A DNA stretch of 64,000 nt, from assembly GCA_025345505.1 (NCBI GenBank), contig JANVCC010000120.1, positions 927,814-991,813 on the forward strand, written 5' to 3'. Under the pieces are notes generated by a model. That model did not search any database. It was given only the letters and a program-made list of their open reading frames with translations, and had not been told where the DNA came from. Below are positions 50,316-60,060 of this stretch, piece after piece. A program made the translations under genes and the position numbers. The DNA is from Todiramphus chloris collaris. Lineage: Eukaryota; Chordata; Aves; Coraciiformes; Alcedinidae. Each line of letters starts with the position of its first letter. The stretch's first letter is position 1.

Positions 50316-50412
50316 TGTGCAGAAAAAAGAAAACCCCACCATCTGCAGAAACACAGCGTGATAGGAAAATTCAGCGAGGGGGTGACTCTGGAGGTCTCTT
50401 GTTCAGTGTTCT

Positions 50413-50845
50413 GCTCCAAGCAGGGTCAGACCAGGTTGCCCAGGGACTTTTTTAAGACCAGCCAGGTCCTGAAGGCCCCTAAGGACAGAGATTGCACAGC
50501 CTCTCTGAGCCACTATGTTTGACTTTCCCCATGGTGAAAAAATTTTCCCCTATATCCAATCTAAGCTTGTTTTAATTCATGTCTGTTGTCTTCCGTCCTC
50601 CTCCTGTGGACAGTTGTGAAGAGCCTGGCTCTGCCTTCTCAATGACTTCCTTGAAGACTCAGCCTTGAAACTTTCTCATCTTCAGGCTGAACAAACTTTG
50701 TTCCCTCAATGGCAAATGCTCAGGCCCCTGGAGCACCTTGGTGGCCTCCTCTGAACTTACTCCTCTGTACTGATGCTTGTTGGTAGACTCAGAACCAGAG
50801 GCGGTATCTAGCTGCAGTCTAATGAGTGCTGAATAAACAGAGGTC
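50413..50845 (-). mobile_element. CR1 LINE fragment, minus strand, old
   Basis: The plus strand shows reverse-complement CR1 blocks in order: 'gattgcacagcctctctgag', 'gtgaaaaaattttcccctat', 'tatccaatctaagcttg', 'gtggacagttgtgaagagcc', 'atcttcaggctgaacaaact' and 'cagtctaatgagtgctgaat'. The tail octamers are missing and divergence is high, so the insertion is old. Confidence 0.85.
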
Positions 50846-53590
50846 CAAACACCTCAGCTCCTTTGTAAGCACCTTCAACCACGCGGTCTGCATCTCCAGG
50901 TGTGTCCTCTCCCATCGAGACAGAGGTGCGCACCTGAGGATGTGGTCACAGAGGGCTCCACAGGAGATCCTGCTGGCAACCAGTCAAAACCCTGGTAGGA
51001 GGGGGCTAAAAGCACCATCCTGGAGGCTGGCTGGACAGACCAACAACCAAAGATGTCAACACCATTTCCAAAGCAGGCGACAGTCCAGGGAGACAATTTG
51101 TCCCCGCTGGGGCAGCACCAAAACCACAGCACCTGCCAGTCCCCCACGAAGGGCTCCTCTGGGAAGTGGGAGGAGATGACACCAGCCAGGGCGGAGATGC
51201 TCAGCGTGGGGAAATCAGCCGGGCTGCAGCCACTCCGTGGAGGAGAGAAAGTGCAGCAGCACCCTCCCGGGCACAGGGCCAGGGCGTCTCTGCACCAACA
51301 GGCACAGCATCCCGCGCACGGGGCGGGCAGCGCTAACCAGTGGGACACTGGCAGAAGCATTTGTAGAGCTTCTCAGCCCTTTCGTGCCTCTTCAGAAGCA
51401 CCTGCCCGCGTGGATGTACGCACCACTGCACCAACAGGACCTCACCCACCGTGATGGCCATGGACACAAGCTCCAAATAAACATGCTCTGGGCGGTGTTT
51501 GCTGCGTGATTCCCCAGGCACTCACACAGCTCTGCCTGCTCCAGTGGTAACGGGATGGCCCAGGCTGTCACAAATGGCCTCTGACGTGAACTGGTGGCTA
51601 ATGCTGAGATGTCAGAAGTGGCTTTGGGGGATGGAGTGCTCAAGTCCCAGCACATGTCCACCTTTCTTGTGGGAGCATCTGTGACAATGTTCCCCTAAGC
51701 CGGTACAAACTGGGGTTCCTGTAACACTGCTTCATGTGTGGGGAAACATCTGGGAGGCTGGTGGCAGCTGTGCTGCAGGGCAGGGGGCTGTGCAAAGTTC
51801 TCCCCATGTCTGCAGGATGACATACACTGCACTGCTATTATTATCCCTACCTAGGGGTTTACATGCCACCTTCAGCAGATATAACCCACTGGTGTATTCT
51901 TCTCCGATGTCCTCCACACTTGATGAAGTCCTGGAACTATCTGTTGAGCTTTCCTGTTTCTCTCCTTCAGACCTGTCTCTGTTCTGCCTGTAACCCCCAG
52001 CATGATGAAGCAGATGATCTGGAGGGCCTCTTGCTCCCAGTGCTCCCCATTTCTGTTTGCACCCATCAGCTGGCTCTTCACATATACTGGGATCTCTGGG
52101 GAGTGGGACAGGTCCCACTGTGTTTGGACACCACACGGGTGTGGTATGGCTTGCAAGGGGAAAGGGATAGTAATTGCACGGTATTGTGTTCCACAGCAGG
52201 GCTGTGTTGGCACCGTTAGATACGTTCTGTTACAATAGATATAGAAATGGGTGGTGTTTTGCTTTGCCATTTGTACGAGGTGGACTGGCTGACCTCTTTG
52301 GACATGCCACCAACTGGGAGCTGCCCACACCTGAGCTTGTGACTGTTTCCCCTGAATGAGGACTCATCAAACCTGCTCAGGAACATGGATTTTCCCATGG
52401 ATTCCCATTTTGAAGTCTGCTGACACAAAGAAGGGTCCAGGTGGGTATCAGGGTGGAGGGACACGAGGTAGAACAGTTCAGCCCACACGCTGTTGAGAAG
52501 AGGAGCAGGGATGTTGCCCCGCTTGGACCAGGGCAATATTTTCTGCTGAGCAGAGGCTGAGTGCTCCTTGACCACGGCCCTGAAGAGGCTGATGGAGAGT
52601 GCAGGGGGTTGCAGGCAAGGCTGAGGTGGATGCTCAGCAAGAGTTCTGGCTATGCCCTCACTACCAGCTTCCCACCTCATATGTGTTGCTTAACCAGTTT
52701 GTCTACAGCAGTCCAGTCCCTACCTTTTCATCCCGGAGCAGTGGTGTGTGCAGTATTTAAATGCAGATTACCTGGCACCGAAACACTTCATCTCCTACTC
52801 GCTGGTGCTTAAAGAGTTCTGTAAATTGTCCAGCTTTTAAGCAGCTAATTGCAGAGCTCTTGGCATGTCTACAGTGCATCGGAGGCTTGAGACATACATT
52901 TTGTTGTAGACCTGCAGAAGATTAGATAATTCATCCAGATTTGCTGAAAAGAACAGACTTTGACATAAGCTCCCAAGATGATTGCCAAAGCCAGACGAGC
53001 TCATGATAGGCAAAAGAGGCATTTTTAGGGAAGAGCAGCCTTTATGCTGGACCTTGGGGTGAAGCAAAGTCCCAAGAACACAGCATGTAAAGCCCAGCTG
53101 TCAAGGAATTCTGGGTTTCCACCACTGTTTGGGGAAAAGCAGACACAAAATGACTCCTAAATTCACTCACCACACAGGAGAAGTAGCTGAGCTCCTTGGA
53201 CCCACAAACACATCTCCAAAATGCCAGACCTCAGGGAGATGTTCACAGTTGGCTGGGGGACAAATGAGCTCCCGAATCCTAATTTACCTCCTTCACTCTG
53301 TCAAATGCCCACAGCAAGTGGAAGAAGATTTCTGTGGTGCTGCTCTGGCCAAAGCTGATGGAAAATCTCCTCGTTCACTGGGGCTTGTGCTAGGCCACGC
53401 AACCAGGGCAGTGACTCTCCAAAAGGAAGGGTTGCCCTATAGTTGTGCCCCCAGCAAAGATCCCCAGACTAGGCAGATGTTGCCCATGTGAGCCACTTTT
53501 CCTGATCCAGGACTAGCCTCTAATCCCAGAACTAACTGGCCCCCGTGTCTCTGAGTGAGAGATGGGCAGGTGGAGGGCAGAATGTGGGCT
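50846..53590. other. Unique intergenic DNA
   Basis: No gene, RNA or confident repeat. The stretch 52840-53040 is AT-richer and complex and might be regulatory. Confidence 0.5.
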
Positions 53591-53619
53591 CAAATCATAG
53601 AATTATAGAATCACAGAAA
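53591..53619 (-). mobile_element. CR1 terminal octamers, inverted scrap
   Basis: Three CR1-type octamers in reverse-complement orientation (atcatagaattatagaatcaca) directly abut a plus-strand CR1 body. No 3' UTR of their own follows. They are either the relic of a separate CR1 into which the next one inserted, or the product of an inversion during insertion. Confidence 0.75.
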
Positions 53620-53882
53620 CAATAGAACAAGGGCTGATGGTTTTACACTGAAAGAGGGTAGATTCAGGCAAGATATAAGGAAGAAAATTTTTCCAGTGAG
53701 GGTGGGGAGAGCCTGTGCCAGGCTGCCCAGAGAGGTGGTGGCTGCCCCATCCCTGGCACCATTGCAGGGGAGGTTGCCCGGGGCTCTGAGCACCCTGCTC
53801 GAGCTGCAGATGGCCCTGCTCCCTGCAGAGGGGTTGAACTAGATGACCTTTAAAGGTCCCTACCAACCCAAACCATTCTATC
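53620..53882 (+). mobile_element. CR1 LINE 3' end, plus strand
   Basis: Blocks in order: 'ctgatggttttacactgaaa', 'gatataaggaagaaaatttt', 'ccagtgagggtggggagagc', 'aggctgcccagagaggtggt', 'ggttgaactagatgacc' and 'tttaaaggtccctaccaacc'. It ends 'ccattctatcc', with most of the octamer tail lost. Confidence 0.92.
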
Positions 53883-54419
53883 CAACATGAAGGGCTCCCA
53901 TCGGAGGCTGCCTGAAGGCAGCGCTTCTAAAAGGTAGGGTCAGAGGAAGCCTTGATCATCCTGACCCTTCACTGCTCTATGAGATGCTTGACCCCCCACT
54001 CTGCACCTCACCAGGCTGCTGCTGCTGCTGTAGATCTCCGTGTGCCTTGGTGCTGAGGACATGCTGGGTTTGTGAGGGGATTGCACGGGTCTGAGTTAGC
54101 AAATGCTGGTGCACGTGTGAAGTGAGGAGGAGATCTGAGAGGTCCTTTCCTCCCCTTGTCCAGGAGCTCACCTGTCACCCTTCTGTGCTGCAGCAATGCC
54201 CATTTCACGCTCTGCCCCTTGCAAAGCACGTCTCTTGCAAGCTGCACATCTCCTGCAAGCTACATGGGGGTTAGGGGAAACTGAGGCAGGCAGGAAAGGA
54301 GGGGGCTGGAGAAGGCAGAAGGTCAGTGTTGCTGCAGGCTGGAAGCCAAAAGCAAATGGCACGAGCTGACCCGGCTGTTCCCAAGGCAGTCAGGGAGCAG
54401 GTGACCACATCCATCACGC
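53883..54419. other. Unique intergenic DNA
   Basis: No gene recognised. A GCT run of five units lies near 54015-54030. Confidence 0.5.
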
Positions 54420-55420
54420 TCCTCTGTGCAGGGTGGGACCTCCCGCGCCGGGACCCGAGGGCTAAGGCCGTGCTGTTTATTTGCAGAGCTGCTGGAGAGG
54501 AGCTGGCGAGCGAGCACAGCCCCGGGTTTTGGGCCACGTGTCAGCCAGGGCTGGAGGTGGGGAGGGTCCAGGCTTGTGCTGCTGGACGGGTTCACTTTTC
54601 AGGGTGTCCCGGGACGGGTGCCTCGTGCACGGCCGAGCGACCGGAGCAGGAGACGCGCCTTGCTTTGGGCTGTCCCGGGAGCTGAGCTTTCTTTCCTCTG
54701 GCACTCTTGGAAAGCCTGGCAGTTCTTCCTCCCCACGGGCAGAGGCCGGGAACTGCATGTCCTCTCCCGGCCGACCTCTCCTGCCGGGTCAGCAGGTCCC
54801 CGCTGGCCCGAGCCACAGGAATGCTGGAGCCAGGCCGTTCGGATGCCGCGCTGGTTAACTTCAGCCCGAGCGCTGCACGCGTTTAAAAATATCTGCTGAC
54901 AAATACCTGCACAAACAGGGGAAAATAAAACGCACCTAACCCTTTAAAAAATACCCCATCTGTAATTTTCCACAGGACAGAGGTACATTATTTGGCCTCC
55001 CTGCCCTGGGGCTGCTCCCAGCCCCTTGCCCAGCGGTTGTAGCTGGAGGGGCTTCTCCCCGGTGCCTTTGCCAGCGGGGCTGAGCCGGAGGCTGGAGCGG
55101 GAGTGAGCGTGGCCTACGCAGCGTGGCCGTGGGGTGAGGCTCCCGGAGATGCGAGAACCCGCCTAAGGCTTCCCGGCAAGGCTCTGGCACAGGGAAGCAG
55201 CGGCGGGTCCTGCGCTGACCCGCTCGGCCGCACCCTCCTCCCCGCCTCGCACCGGCTGTTTGCCCGCTCCCCGCTCCAGCCGGGCTGGCGATGCCTGGCA
55301 CCTCGCCTCCCTCCCACGCGGGTGCCGCTACCGCCCGGCTGGCAGCACCGCTCCCGTGGGAAAGGGCTTCGATGGGCTCCCGGGGCGAGGGGAGTCCCTG
55401 AGCCCTGGCTCTGGCTGTGG
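54420..55420. promoter_or_regulatory. Orphan CpG-rich island
   Basis: CpG dinucleotides become frequent over about 1 kb (for example the stretches around 54640, 55090-55130, 55200-55260 and 55310-55400), unlike the CpG-poor flanks. Open frames reach 214-223 codons on both strands, as expected from CpG-rich DNA, and show no domain. There is no clear TATA or CCAAT box. It lies about 8.5 kb upstream of the main island. It may be an alternative promoter, an enhancer-type island, or the start of an unrecognised transcript. Confidence 0.5.
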
Positions 55421-57060
55421 CAGGTGAGGGATGTTCCCCGGCATGAGTCCCAAGTCCAAGAGCGTGGTCTGGGGGTGAGAAGTGCCTCTCAGCACCACTG
55501 CTGCCTACTAAACCTCTATCTGGCGTTTGTGGTACTGGGGGCAGTGGGTGAGAAACCCCCCCAGCATGGATGGGCTCCCAGCAGACTGGGAAAAGGAGGG
55601 GAAGCACCAGCTCAGTGCAAGGGAAGGATGCGGCTCCAGGAAAAAGCCCGGTGGGATCCAGGCACAGGGTGCAGATGGACTGGGAATAGGCCGGGTTGCC
55701 CAGGTTCTGGGGGCATCACTCAGCCCTGTTTGGTGATTGAAAAATAAATCCTTTTATTTGCCCACCCACCTTCCCAAACAGGACATTTCTAAGATTGACA
55801 ACTTTTCTTCCCCACTTCAGTCTAGAGGCAGCCCGGGGGACAACCGCACTATGTGGACACCCACCAGGCAGCCAGCCCTGGGCTGTGAGCGCTGGTTCCA
55901 CAGGGCTGCTGAATGCTGTGTGCATGGAGCGCAGTCCCCTGCCTCACCCAGGCATGACAGAAAGTCCCAAGGTACTGAGAGACACTCAGCCCTCCAGCAT
56001 CTGCCCTGCTGTGCCTTCCCAGCTCAGCCTGGTCTCCTCTGCAGGCCTGCCTCGGGCTGTGGTATCACCAGATGCATCTTTGGCTCTGGATGGGCTTTCC
56101 CACCCATGCCCTGTCCTGGCAGGACCTCCTGCTCTCTCTGCCCCCAGAGCAGGGCTGCCCAGGGGAGGCAGGACCTTCCACACCAGCAAGGGGGTTGGTG
56201 GGAGTGGGCATGGATAGAGGCCCGTTGCAGAGCCCCAGGAGTGCAACAGCCCTGGAACATCTCCCATCCTGCTTCCCAGGGTCAGCACAGTGCTGGTGCA
56301 GTGATGCTCTCAGCTCCCTGTGGCCTCAGGGATTCAGGACCCACCTGGGCCTGGTGCCACCTGGGACAGGACTCCCACGGTCACTGTAAGAGCCAGGTTT
56401 GTGCCTTTGGTGGGGGTGACCTCCCCCTTGCAGCGTGACACTGACACAGTGGCTGCACTGAGCAGTGCTCCAAGGGGGACAGACTCTGGACCCATGCTCA
56501 AGCTTGTCCCCAAGCCACCCCCCCCCGACACCTTGCAGCACATGCTGGTGAAAAACACGTTCCCTTGCCATGGTGACCAGCAGTGTTGCCTCCTCCACCC
56601 CTTGGCCACTGGATCCCTGCCCCATGCACAGGATGTTTCATTCCTGCCTGATGACTGAGCTGCCTGCCCAGAGCATTTGGTCTCTGAGGGTCAAAGGGAG
56701 ATGGTTGGGATGTGCATCTGGTATGGATTGCGTACAAGGACAGCACCAAGGGGCAGCAAGACCCCAGAGCTCTCCAGGAAAGCAGCAGAGAGCTTTTCTC
56801 CTGTCCAGTTCAAGGCTCTCTGTCCCCGTGCAGTGGTCAGCACGGCTGGGAGAAAGTCCTGAATACTGCAGCTGAGTGCTCGGTGTAGGACAAGTCTGGG
56901 TGGCTGTGGAAGGGGATGGAAGACCTGGAGCAAGGTGTCTTCAAGAGTCTTGGGGATCTTGGGCCATTCCTGTCCTCCTCCTGGCTGCTGCAGGGCACAA
57001 GGGGCTCTCTGGAGTTCATGGACACAAGGGCTTTGCTTCAAGAGGGGACACAGCTCTGAG
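55421..57060. other. Unique GC-rich intergenic DNA
   Basis: No gene or repeat recognised. A C run of eight lies at about 56519-56526. Confidence 0.5.
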
Positions 57061-57120
57061 GCCAGAGAGGTATGGCCAAGGGCAGCCAGAGAGTTATGGC
57101 CAAGGGCAGCCAGAGAAACC
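57061..57120. repeat. 24-bp tandem duplication
   Basis: A 24-bp unit beginning GCCAGAGAG and containing TATGGCCAAGGGCA occurs twice in tandem (57061-57084 and 57085-57108) with one difference. A partial third copy follows. Confidence 0.9.
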
Positions 57121-57169
57121 TGGCTTGGGATGGAGCCTGTCCTATCTGGGACAACCAGGAGCTCTGAGA

Positions 57170-57390
57170 TGGGCTGCGTGTGTGTTTGCAAGGTGCGTGC
57201 GTGTGCACATGTGTGTATGCACGTGCATGGACACGGACATGGGCATGTGTGTAAGAGTGAATGTATGGATGTGTCACACAGCATGCGTGTGTGTGCACAT
57301 GAGTTTGCACACACGGGTGCATCAACAAGTGTCTGTGTGCACGCGTGTGTGCCCACACCTCTGCGTGCGTGCCCACGCTCCTGCAGCCCC
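57170..57390. repeat. TG/CA-rich alternating purine-pyrimidine patch
   Basis: Degenerate TG/CA repeats mixed with GTGCGTGCGTGTGCAC and GTGCACGCGTGTGTGC words. Long alternating purine-pyrimidine stretches make this Z-DNA-prone. His/Thr/Cys/Val-rich frames through it are artefacts. Confidence 0.75.
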
Positions 57391-57699
57391 GTTTGCTCCA
57401 GGGTCCTGCTCCTTTCAACAGGCAGGGCGTGTGCAGCCCCTGAATTCTTCCTACAGGCGTCTGCTCCCACTCTCTCCCTCGGAAATGCAGGTATTTATAT
57501 GGGAAAATTTGGAGCGTGTTCAGTCTCTGCTCAGTGACCTTCAAAACCATCCAGCAAATTCAGCTTGGACCGCGAGCCCAGCCAGATGGCCCTTCTCAAA
57601 CACGCTGGCCGTGCAAACTGGGGTTTTACTCTTGATTCCTGCTCCTGCTCCAAGGCAGGCTCGTGAAACAGCGTATTCAGTATGTGCTCTGGGAAGGCA
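57391..57699. other. Unique intergenic DNA
   Basis: No gene or repeat recognised. Confidence 0.5.
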
Positions 57700-57830
57700 G
57701 CCACGCAGCCCTGCTCCGAGGAGGAGGCGGTGGGGACCGCGCCAAGCTGGGGTGGGGAGGGACGACGCAGCCCCGGGCCGGCGGCCGAGAGGCTTTGGGG
57801 GTTGTAGTTGGAATGTGAAGCACAGAGTTA
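57700..57830. promoter_or_regulatory. Small CpG cluster with ZNF143-like site
   Basis: A 130-bp CpG-dense patch contains TGGGGGTTGTAGT at 57796-57808. This is one mismatch from the TGGGANTTGTAGT half of the ZNF143/THAP11 (SBS) promoter motif. ZNF143 sites usually lie in CpG promoters near start sites. No exon is recognisable on either side. Confidence 0.35.
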
Positions 57831-58119
57831 ATTTTGGGGGATCCAAAACTGGAGGGGAAGGGGCTGAGTGAGGGTGTCCGGAGCTACCGGTGTCATCTCC
57901 AGCCAGGGTGGCCACCAGCCACGTGAAAGAGGTGGAGGGTGGTGGGAGACATCTCTGATGCTGGTGGAGAGGAGTCTGCAGGGGTGATTGGACCGCAGGG
58001 AGCTGGGCAAGGCCAGTGTGACTCCTGATGCCCAGGAGAGGAGAGAGGAAACCAAAATAATGTCACCCAGTGGAAGGGAAGAGTTAAAAGACCTGTCAGA
58101 GCTGAGTCTCTCTGGAAAC
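57831..58119. other. Unique intergenic DNA
   Basis: Nothing recognised. Confidence 0.5.
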
Positions 58120-58430
58120 ATGGGAGACAGCTGGAAAAGATTTAAATAACTCTTTGCTGTGTGTCTGCAAGCCGTGGGTGCCAGCGAAAGGTAGTCTTAT
58201 TTCTGATAATATCTGGTCTGACACACTCAATGTGTTTAACAGTTTTCAGTTCACTCAGGCAGATGAGACTAACTAGGAAGCGATCACGCAGGGATTCCTG
58301 GATGCTGCATTAAAATGCAACCTCCGAGAGGAATGTTTTCGTCTCTAAATGCAAATAGAGGTGGAAGCTACTGAAGAAGCTGTGACTGATCTCACTCTGA
58401 GGAATCAGTCTTGCAAATTCAGGGGTAACC
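58120..58430. promoter_or_regulatory. Candidate conserved element with POU octamer
   Basis: Complex, AT-leaning, repeat-free sequence with a perfect POU octamer (ATGCAAAT, 58349-58356), AGATTTAAATAACTC, CTGATAATATCTGG (GATA-type) and GCATTAAAATGCAA. It resembles the stronger candidate at 11640-12440 in composition and in sharing the octamer. Its closeness to the right-edge promoter (about 5.5 kb) makes that gene a plausible target. Confidence 0.4.
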
Positions 58431-58999
58431 AAGGCCTTGGCATGGATGTGGCTGTGCAGGGCAAGGCCTGACAGGGACATCAGGGACCCGCTGGTGCCCG
58501 GAGGGGCACTGGGGCTGGGGTGCCCTTTTGCTCATCTCCACAAGGACAGACATTGGAGGAGATGACTGATGCTGGCAATCTCCTCCGGGTCACAAAGGCT
58601 CTGGCAGAGCACAGGGCAAGGCAGAGCACAGGGACGTGGGGCACTGGGAGGTGGAAGGGGCTCCCCAAAGGAGCTCAGCTGCCAGTAACTGCTTCCCATC
58701 AGGACTGGCACAGCCCTGCTGAAGACCTTGTAGGTGCTAAGGGCAGAGGGATGCACCCAGACAAGAAAGGAGGCCCTGGCAAGGGTTTCATGCCCTCACT
58801 TATGGGACACCAGTGCTAGGAACCGATCACATCCTACTAAGGTCTCTTGCCAAAATGATCCTCACTTAGATGGTGGGAGGAGGTGGTGACAAGGTGCTGT
58901 GAGCTGTCAGGATGATGCTGGGCCAGGAGGAGCTGATGGAGCCTTTCGGTGTGGAGACAGGGCTTCACACAGAGATTTACTGCTCGCATGTTTGGCCAT
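58431..58999. other. Unique GC-rich DNA
   Basis: No gene or repeat recognised. Confidence 0.5.
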
Positions 59000-59420
59000 G
59001 GTAGCTATGCCAGAAGGTGAGATTAGGGGGTTCATGAACTTGTTGCATGACATGCACCATTTTCTATCGAGCAAAGGTGCATTTAATCACATAGAATTAG
59101 CATTGAAAACTATTATTAAGCTTTACTATTATTAAAGAGCAGATTTTCCCCTAAGTGCTGTTCTGGAGCAAAGTTTAATACTGATAGCATACACCAAAGG
59201 CTGGTCAGAAATTCTCCGCCCGATTTGTAACACATGAAAATGGAGCTATTAGCTGCATGGGACTATTCCCAAAGTGTCTGCTTGGTTTTCAGAAAAAAAT
59301 CCAGCCTGTCAAAATGCAACAATTTTGGTGTTCCACTCGAAAACCTTTGCTTTTGAAATCGCCCCAACTAAAAGTATGAAAATTTAGTCCTGCTGTGATG
59401 CACGTGGTTTGACATGATGT
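59000..59420. other. AT-rich segment
   Basis: AT-rich and complex, with TGCATTTAATCACATAGAAT, a duplicated 'tattattaa' motif around 59112-59137, and TGAAAATTTAG-type words on the right that echo the old repeat at 59690-59930. It may be regulatory, repeat-derived or both. Confidence 0.3.
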
Positions 59421-59689
59421 GAGCATGAAGATAGACGTGAAGGTGGGGACAAACTCTGCTGCTGCTGAACTGCCTGTGCCCCTTTTGTGGACCATACAAG
59501 ACACTGGAGAACCCAACCCCAAGGTGCTCAGGGTTGTGTCCGTCCGTCCCCAACCCTCCACTGCCCAGGCAGGATGGAGCTTGCTTTTCCTCCCCGCTGC
59601 AACTCCAGCAGATGACTCGGATGATTGGCAAGTAGGTGACCCAGGTCGCTCCTGGAAACCTGCTCTCTGCACAGGGCTGAAGGCAAAAA
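59421..59689. other. Unique DNA
   Basis: Nothing recognised. Confidence 0.45.
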
Positions 59690-59930
59690 TTGCCTGGAAT
59701 GGTTTTTCATCAGAAAACAAGGTTTCTTGAAATCAAATCTTTCCCGGGGAACTTGTCGATTTTGCTGCCATTTTCTCCAGGAAGAAGTCTAGCAGAATCA
59801 CTTTGACTTTCTTGTTTCAGCAGTGTCAAAATGTTTATTCCGATCATGTCAAAACACCAAGCTCATTTCAGGAAAGTAAAAATATTTCATTTTGACTTTA
59901 TCATTTCATTCGCTTAACTTCCACTTTATG
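59690..59930. repeat. Old interspersed repeat of TTTCAT/TCAAAATG type
   Basis: The segment 'ggtttttcatcagaaaacaa', then 'gtgtcaaaatgtttattccg', 'atgtcaaaacacc' and 'atttcattttgactttatc' follows the pattern of a diverged repeat familiar from turtle and other sauropsid DNA, built of TTTCATCAGAAAA and GTCAAAATGTTTCATT blocks. I cannot name the family with confidence. Heavy divergence suggests an age well before modern birds. Confidence 0.4.
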
Positions 59931-59939
59931 TTCCGTGAA

Positions 59940-60060
59940 AGTATTTCTTCATATGCGCCGCTCGAGATCCTTTTGCGCTGCGCCATCCAGGCGCTCGGCG
60001 AGGAGACGGCGCTGGATCGTCACACGCGGCGATTCAAAGGCCTGAATTAGCATGGGGGTG
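59940..60060. other. Short CpG cluster
   Basis: About a dozen CpGs in 100 bp (GCGCCGCTCGAGATCC, GCGCTGCGCC, ACACGCGGCGATTC), right after the AT-rich old repeat. Too short for a promoter call. Confidence 0.35.

Noticed and set aside
56876-57871. 331-codon plus-strand open frame
   Set aside because: It runs through a TG/CA low-complexity patch and a 24-bp tandem repeat, has no domain, and overlaps a 259-codon minus-strand frame.
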